The notes beneath the pieces were generated by a model that saw nothing but the letters and a program-made list of their open reading frames with translations, had not been told where the DNA came from and made no database searches. A stretch of 10,815 nt of DNA. Source: JBEKEX01 sp050013615. GTDB lineage: Bacteria; Chloroflexota; Anaerolineae; Anaerolineales; Anaerolineaceae. The translations under genes were made by a program, and so were the position numbers. Where the stretch lies: NCBI GenBank assembly GCA_050013615.1, contig JBEKEX010000076.1:1-10815 (forward strand). Direction: 5' to 3'. Below, one piece after another: positions 6,269 to 10,815 of this stretch (the stretch's first letter is position 1; each line of letters starts with the position of its first letter).

Positions 6269-7954
6269 ATGAGTTTGGACCGCCAAGATACAGCCATCGA
6301 AGAGGGAGATCCAATCGAACCCGTGACGCAGTTGGATGGACAAGACCTGAAAAAACTGGTGGAAGCCGCGCTGGCCTGGCTGCGTACCAATCAGCAGATT
6401 GTCAATTCTCTGAATGTTTTTCCCGTTCCCGATGGTGACACCGGGACCAATATGCTGCTTACCATGCAATCGGCCTATAACGAAATTGCCAATTCGGGTG
6501 AGCACAATATCGGCAAATTGACTAAAGCCGTTGCACAAGGCGCTTTGATGGGTGCCAGGGGCAATTCCGGCGTCATTCTTTCGCAGCTATGGCGTGGATT
6601 TGCTCGTGCACTCGATTCGATCGAGACCATGGATGCGCCCTTACTGGTAAAATCGCTGGCCGAGGCAAAGAACACTGCTTATAAGGGGGTTGTCCGCCCG
6701 GTCGAAGGGACCATTCTAACCGTGGCAAAAGACATTGCTTCGGCAGCCGAAATGGCATTGTACGAAACGAATGACCTGGTCAAGATTTTGGAACGATTGA
6801 TAGACGAAGCCGATAAAAGTGTTCAACATACTCCTGAATTGCTGCCAGTCCTGAAACAGGCAGGGGTTGTCGATTCGGGAGGTAAAGGCCTCTATTTCAT
6901 CCTCGAGGGCATGTTAAGGTACTCAAAACGAATGCCTTTAGACTTGCCCGCCACTTCAGTACAACCGCTAGCCGCCATGAACCTGGATCATGCTATGGAA
7001 GAAATCGAACCCGGTCAGGATTACGAGGTTGTCATCGACTTCAAACCCACACAACCATTGGACCTGGACAAGTTCTGTAACGACTTGACCAAGATGGGTA
7101 CTTCGATCCAAATAGGCGAAGGCGATGGGATGTACCGGATGCACATCCACGTACCCACCGAAAACCGTTATCAACCCGAAGACTATGTCATGGGAATCGG
7201 CACAATACTCAAGGTTGCCAAGGAAAACTTGATCGCTCAGCTTCAAAACCTTGACCGGCCCTCCTCGACGAAACTCAACCTGGCCAGTGTCAAACCTGGA
7301 CAGAGTGCCATCGTGGTCGTTTCTCCTGGTGCGGGGATTTCGATGATCTTTGCCAGCCTGGGCGCTGCAGCCATTGTCGATGGCGGGCAGACAATGAACC
7401 CCAGTACTGAAGAAATTCTCAAATCCTTCGAGGATCTGCCCACCGACAAGATCATTATCCTTCCGAACAACAAAAACATCACACTCGCTTCCGAGGCAGC
7501 CGCCTCGATGACATTGAAACATGTCACAGTGATTCCCAGCTATAGTGTTCCTCAAGGGTTGGCTGCGATCCTCAGGTTGGATCCTGATGGTGATTATGAC
7601 CAGCTGGTCAAGAAGATGAATGAATCCTTGAGCGAAGTTGAATCGGGCGAGATCACTACAGCCACACGGACTGTTGAGATCAACGGTGTTAGTGTCAAAG
7701 AAGGCCAGGTGATCGTTCTTCATAACGAAGCATTGATCGGTTCGTGTGCCAATTTGGATGAAGCCTGTTTGTTGTTCCTGAAAGACGCTAATGCAGAAAC
7801 GCATGAACGCATCACCCTGTTTTACGGTGCGAACATCGACAAACAAAATGTCAACCGTATCGTTGACAAGATCCGGGAAACTTATCCACAGCACGAAATC
7901 GAAGTACATGAAGGCGACCAACCGCACTATCAATTCATAATCGCAGTCGAGTAA
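6269..7954 (+). CDS. fakA: FakA/YloV-family DhaL-domain kinase (fatty-acid kinase-like)
   Basis: Characterised FakA proteins phosphorylate a fatty acid bound to a FakB (DegV) partner, forming acyl-phosphate for phospholipid synthesis. The 561-residue length matches the family. The N-terminal DhaL domain (about 25-225) has NVFPVPDGDTGTNM (Mg/ATP aspartates D55 and D57), GARGNSGVILSQ (95-106) and GVVDSGGKGLYF (199-210). A middle domain (about 245-335) keeps MHIH (H292, H294), and the C-terminal part (about 345-561) has GGQTMNPSTEEIL and ILPNNKNI, family hallmarks. Oddity: the usual 'YCTEF' of the middle domain reads YEVVIDF from Y252, so the Cys that with the two His binds zinc in S. aureus FakA (as I recall) is Glu253. 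Shine-Dalgarno AGGAG (6260-6264) lies 4 nt before the ATG. The DegV gene follows 3 nt after the stop. The kinase family is certain, the exact substrate less so. Confidence 0.92.
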   Translation: MSLDRQDTAIEEGDPIEPVTQLDGQDLKKLVEAALAWLRTNQQIVNSLNVFPVPDGDTGTNMLLTMQSAYNEIANSGEHNIGKLTKAVAQGALMGARGNSGVILSQLWRGFARALDSIETMDAPLLVKSLAEAKNTAYKGVVRPVEGTILTVAKDIASAAEMALYETNDLVKILERLIDEADKSVQHTPELLPVLKQAGVVDSGGKGLYFILEGMLRYSKRMPLDLPATSVQPLAAMNLDHAMEEIEPGQDYEVVIDFKPTQPLDLDKFCNDLTKMGTSIQIGEGDGMYRMHIHVPTENRYQPEDYVMGIGTILKVAKENLIAQLQNLDRPSSTKLNLASVKPGQSAIVVVSPGAGISMIFASLGAAAIVDGGQTMNPSTEEILKSFEDLPTDKIIILPNNKNITLASEAAASMTLKHVTVIPSYSVPQGLAAILRLDPDGDYDQLVKKMNESLSEVESGEITTATRTVEINGVSVKEGQVIVLHNEALIGSCANLDEACLLFLKDANAETHERITLFYGANIDKQNVNRIVDKIRETYPQHEIEVHEGDQPHYQFIIAVE

Positions 7955-7957
7955 TCC

Positions 7958-8806
7958 ATGGGGTCATATTGCATCCTGACCGACACTTCAGCCCAATTCA
8001 CCAAGCCCGCCTTTGCCGGGCGTGATTTGGTCCGGGTCATCCCTTTGCATGCTTGTCTGAGCGGCAAAGTGGTAGAGAACGATAGCTTCAAGATTTCAAG
8101 TTTTCCGATCATTGCAGATGAGAAATTAAAGCCTCACCTGATCGCACCTGGTGTGGAAGAATTCCAAAAGATATTCACCGCTCTAACACAAAATTTCGAT
8201 GAAATCATCGTTTTACTAATTTCCAGCCAACTGAACAATGCCTTTTTCAATGCCGAGAAGGCCATCAATCTTATATCCGGCAACAGCCGCATTCACCTGA
8301 TCGATTCGTTGACCCTATCCGCCGGCCTGGGTATGTTGACCCAGCAAGCGGTCGAATCGGCATCGCTCCAATTTCCTGCAAATGAAATCGAACAACATGT
8401 CCGAAAACTGATCCCAAGAATCTATAGCTTTTTTTGCACCCCCTCGCTTTCCTATCTTTATCATTCCGGGTTTATCGACCGGGCGCAAGCTACTGTAGGA
8501 GAAATGCTTGGCTTATATCCGCTCTACACCCTGGAAGAGGGAAAACTCAGCCCCGTAGAGAAGGTTAGGAATTTTCGAACTGCGCTGGAATACTTTCAAG
8601 AATTCTTGGATGAGTTCGACAACCTGGGGCACATTGCATTGATCCAGGGAGGGGCACAAACATCGCAAGAGACAAAACTCATCCGCCAATATGGAGAGGA
8701 AAATTTTCCGGGCGTCTCGATCAGCGAACATCCTTTGAATACATCGCTTGCCACTCTGTTTGGACCTCGCTTTTGGGGGTTAACTGTCATAGAAAGCGTC
8801 GCCTAA
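7958..8806 (+). CDS. DegV-family protein, FakB-like but divergent in the lipid-binding motifs
   Basis: DegV/FakB proteins hold a fatty acid for FakA to phosphorylate. The 282-residue length, the start YCILTDTSAQF, the strand IHLIDSLTLSAGLGM (112-126), the LSYLYHSGFIDRAQ region (164-177), the LYPLYTLEEGKLSPVEKVRNF region (186-206) and the end LFGPRFWGLTVI (267-278) give the DegV layout. Yet four conserved spots differ: TSQPS reads PHLIA (59-63); LSGT after the double Ser reads LNNA (92-95); GRI reads GFI (171-173); and the His of 'THVGPG' is Leu267. These include positions that hold the fatty-acid carboxylate in known FakB proteins. It starts 3 nt after the fakA-type stop with no Shine-Dalgarno, so translation is probably coupled. 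It may bind a different ligand, or act as a structural partner of the upstream kinase. Confidence 0.82.
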   Translation: MGSYCILTDTSAQFTKPAFAGRDLVRVIPLHACLSGKVVENDSFKISSFPIIADEKLKPHLIAPGVEEFQKIFTALTQNFDEIIVLLISSQLNNAFFNAEKAINLISGNSRIHLIDSLTLSAGLGMLTQQAVESASLQFPANEIEQHVRKLIPRIYSFFCTPSLSYLYHSGFIDRAQATVGEMLGLYPLYTLEEGKLSPVEKVRNFRTALEYFQEFLDEFDNLGHIALIQGGAQTSQETKLIRQYGEENFPGVSISEHPLNTSLATLFGPRFWGLTVIESVA

Positions 8807-8812
8807 ATGGCG

Positions 8813-8818
8813 TACAAT
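8813..8818 (+). promoter_or_regulatory. Possible -10 element just before recG
   Basis: TACAAT (five of six matches) lies 7 nt before the recG ATG, and no Shine-Dalgarno precedes that ATG. This would fit a leaderless recG transcript, but no -35 is seen at a normal distance; recG may simply be read through from upstream. Confidence 0.25.
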
Positions 8819-8825
8819 GTTAATC

Positions 8826-10815
8826 ATGGAATCTCCAGTCGATAAACTAAAAAAATTTCTTAAACTTGAAATAAATAGAAAATTCACCAACCAGGCCATC
8901 ATCGGCGGCCTGGAAAAAGTGGCGCCCATTTGGGAAGCTGAAGCGCATTCCGCCAACCTTCCAGAAGCCATGATTCAGAAAGTGAACGAAATAATGCTGC
9001 AATATCCTTCGCTGGACGTCCAGAAGCGCCAGGAAGCCATTGATCAAATTTTCGGTTTATTGAATGGCGGCCTCCAAACTCCGGAACCAGAAGAAAGCAA
9101 AGTCCCTACTGGCAATATGGCAGCAAATGTGCAGCACGACAATATACCCGAGCAGAATACCGTTACTGCTGACGATATCAAAAAGCCGACCCACACACCC
9201 GCTGCACATACTGCTCCACCCCGCCATGCGAACGCCAGGCCACCCGTGCAGTCTTCTTCGGTTGGTTTGAGGTCTCCGTTGACCGTTCTGCCGGGCGTTG
9301 GGGCAAAAACAGCCGAGGCCTTGAACTCGCTGGGCTTGCTCACGCTGGAAGACCTGCTCTATTACTTTCCGCGCCGCTACGACGATTACAGTCAACTAAA
9401 ACCCATCAACCGTCTGGTTTACGGAGAAGACATCACCGTCATTGCCACGGTCGAGAGCACCACGCCGCGCTCCATCCGTGGCGGACAAGGCAGCATTACC
9501 GAGATCGTAGTTTCCGATGGTACCGGCTTTTTGCGGTTGACCTATTTCAATTCCCCTTGGATGAACAATAAATTCGCTGCCGGCGACCACGTGGTGATTT
9601 CCGGCAAGGTCGATATGTACCTGGGGCGCTTGGTGATGAACAACCCTGATATCGAGGCGCTCGAACAAGAACATCTGCACACCAACCGTATCGTGCCGGT
9701 ATATTCACTAACCGGCCGCGTGACCCAGAAATGGCTTCGTAAAACCATGTTCCAAACGGTCAATTTCTGGTCTGCCAAGGTTGTCGATTTCCTGCCGCAA
9801 TCGATCAAAGATGAAGCCAATTTAATCAACCTGCAAGCGGCTTTAAGGCAAGTCCATTTTCCAGATTCGAACGAAACGCTCCAGTCGTCCCGTGACCGGC
9901 TGGCTTTCGACGAGATCTTCCTGCTCCAGTTGGGTGTTCTTCAACAAAAATATGGCTGGCAATCCAACTCGGCTCAAAAGTTTACAGCCGACTCAAGCTG
10001 GATCGACCCGCTCATCGCCTCCCTGCCCTTCACCTTGACCAATGCACAACGCCAGGCTTTATCAGATGTGCAAACCGATCTAGCCTCCGGAAAGCCGATG
10101 AACCGCCTGCTTCAAGGAGATGTCGGCTCTGGAAAAACGATCATTGCTGCCCTGGCAGCGGCCATTGTGGTAAAAAGCGGCGCGCAGGTGGCTTTGATGG
10201 CACCGACCGGCATCTTGGCCGACCAGCATTATCACACCTTTTTGAAACTACTCGCCCCTGACGACGGCCAGCAGCAAGTGCTGAAGCCCGAGGAAATTTA
10301 TTTGTTGGTCGGCGCCACCCCTGAAGCTGAAAAAGCCCGCATCCGTGCCGGCCTGGAAGACGGCAGCATCAAGCTGGTCATCGGCACCCACGCCTTGATC
10401 GAAGACCCGGTCACTTTCAAATGGCTGCAGCTCGCCGTTGTGGATGAACAGCACCGCTTTGGCGTGGCCCAGCGTGCCGAATTACGCTCGAAAGGCTCGA
10501 ACCCCCACCTGCTCGTCATGACCGCCACCCCCATTCCTCGCACCCTGGCACTGACCGTTTATGGCGATCTCGATCTTTCCGTCATGGACGAAATGCCAGC
10601 CGGTCGTCAGCCCGTCGAGACGCACGTGCTACATCCCTTGGAACGAGAAAGGGCTTACCAGATCATCCGTTCGCAGGTTAAGCAGGGCTTTCAAGCTTTC
10701 ATCATCTATCCGTTGATCGAAAAAGGTGAAAAAGATGAAGCCCGCGCCGCGGTCGACGAACACGATAGGCTGCAATCCGAGGTTTTCCCAGACCTGAAAC
10801 TTGGACTGATCCACG
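8826..10815 (+). CDS. recG: ATP-dependent DNA helicase RecG (partial, C-terminus off the right edge)
   Basis: RecG remodels stalled replication forks and branched DNA (Holliday junctions, R- and D-loops). 663 codons are visible. The first 150 or so residues are an extra N-terminal part: a helical segment (about 1-85) and a Pro/Thr/His-rich linker (about 86-145). Then come the wedge/OB region starting at LPGVGAKTAEALNSLGL (from 155), with YYFPRRYDDYS, and the helicase domain: Walker A GDVGSGKT (431-438), motif Ia MAPTGILADQH, the Walker B box DEQH (540-543) with RFGVAQRAEL after it, and motif III TATPIPRTLAL (566-576). Helicase motifs IV-VI are mostly beyond the edge. The start at ATG 8826 lacks a Shine-Dalgarno, but the predicted N-terminus (MESPVDKLKKFLKLE) looks like the natural start of the helical module. 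The gene follows the DegV gene by 19 nt and is probably in the same operon. Confidence 0.95.
   Translation, partial: MESPVDKLKKFLKLEINRKFTNQAIIGGLEKVAPIWEAEAHSANLPEAMIQKVNEIMLQYPSLDVQKRQEAIDQIFGLLNGGLQTPEPEESKVPTGNMAANVQHDNIPEQNTVTADDIKKPTHTPAAHTAPPRHANARPPVQSSSVGLRSPLTVLPGVGAKTAEALNSLGLLTLEDLLYYFPRRYDDYSQLKPINRLVYGEDITVIATVESTTPRSIRGGQGSITEIVVSDGTGFLRLTYFNSPWMNNKFAAGDHVVISGKVDMYLGRLVMNNPDIEALEQEHLHTNRIVPVYSLTGRVTQKWLRKTMFQTVNFWSAKVVDFLPQSIKDEANLINLQAALRQVHFPDSNETLQSSRDRLAFDEIFLLQLGVLQQKYGWQSNSAQKFTADSSWIDPLIASLPFTLTNAQRQALSDVQTDLASGKPMNRLLQGDVGSGKTIIAALAAAIVVKSGAQVALMAPTGILADQHYHTFLKLLAPDDGQQQVLKPEEIYLLVGATPEAEKARIRAGLEDGSIKLVIGTHALIEDPVTFKWLQLAVVDEQHRFGVAQRAELRSKGSNPHLLVMTATPIPRTLALTVYGDLDLSVMDEMPAGRQPVETHVLHPLERERAYQIIRSQVKQGFQAFIIYPLIEKGEKDEARAAVDEHDRLQSEVFPDLKLGLIH

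Noticed and set aside
6968..7933. Long minus-strand open frame (321 codons) opposite the fakA-type gene
   Set aside because: Lies entirely antisense to a clear, conserved gene; its translation has no recognisable domain or sensible composition, and no Shine-Dalgarno or promoter was seen. Codon bias on the real strand explains it.
9057..9395. Minus-strand open frames opposite the recG linker and wedge region
   Set aside because: Antisense shadows of a low-complexity linker; no Shine-Dalgarno and no family resemblance.

Overview
The window reads as a continuous piece of bacterial chromosome, most likely from a Chloroflexota (Anaerolineae-like) organism. The lineage is inferred from family style: a Ser/Thr kinase joined to PQQ-type propeller repeats, a membrane-anchored SH3-like protein with a Pro/Thr-rich linker, a RecG with a long helical N-terminal extension, and moderate GC with AT-rich promoters. 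I see no rRNA, tRNA, CRISPR array, insertion sequence or phage gene, and no gene-free stretch over 300 bases.

Left part (1-3718). A minus-strand gene cut by the left edge encodes a Ser/Thr kinase followed by a beta-propeller. It has a clear promoter and Shine-Dalgarno, but appears to start at a rare CTG. Divergent from it is glnA, a complete type I glutamine synthetase. A minus-strand gene for a small membrane-anchored SH3-like protein converges on glnA.

Middle part (3719-5759). A 71-bp AT-rich divergent promoter region separates the SH3-like gene from a second Ser/Thr kinase with a C-terminal membrane anchor. This kinase has HCD in place of HRD. Seven bases later comes rpe (ribulose-phosphate 3-epimerase). 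A strong hairpin with a T-run on the minus strand then ends the opposing rpmB (L28, zinc-binding form).

Right part (5885-10815). Divergent from rpmB runs a plus-strand cluster: an Asp23/DUF322 protein (YloU type), a FakA/YloV-type DhaL-domain kinase, a DegV-family (FakB-like) protein and recG, which is cut by the right edge. From the second kinase onward the order kinase, rpe, rpmB, yloU, yloV/fakA, recG resembles the Bacillus subtilis prkC-cpgA-rpe-thiN-rpmB-yloU-yloV-sda-recG neighbourhood, with cpgA and thiN missing and a DegV gene where sdaAB/sdaAA lie.

I did not find a clearly new system. The points most worth a second look are the paired divergence of the FakA and DegV proteins from their families' key residues, the altered catalytic loops of the two kinases, the CTG start, and probable leaderless or near-leaderless transcription of the second kinase.
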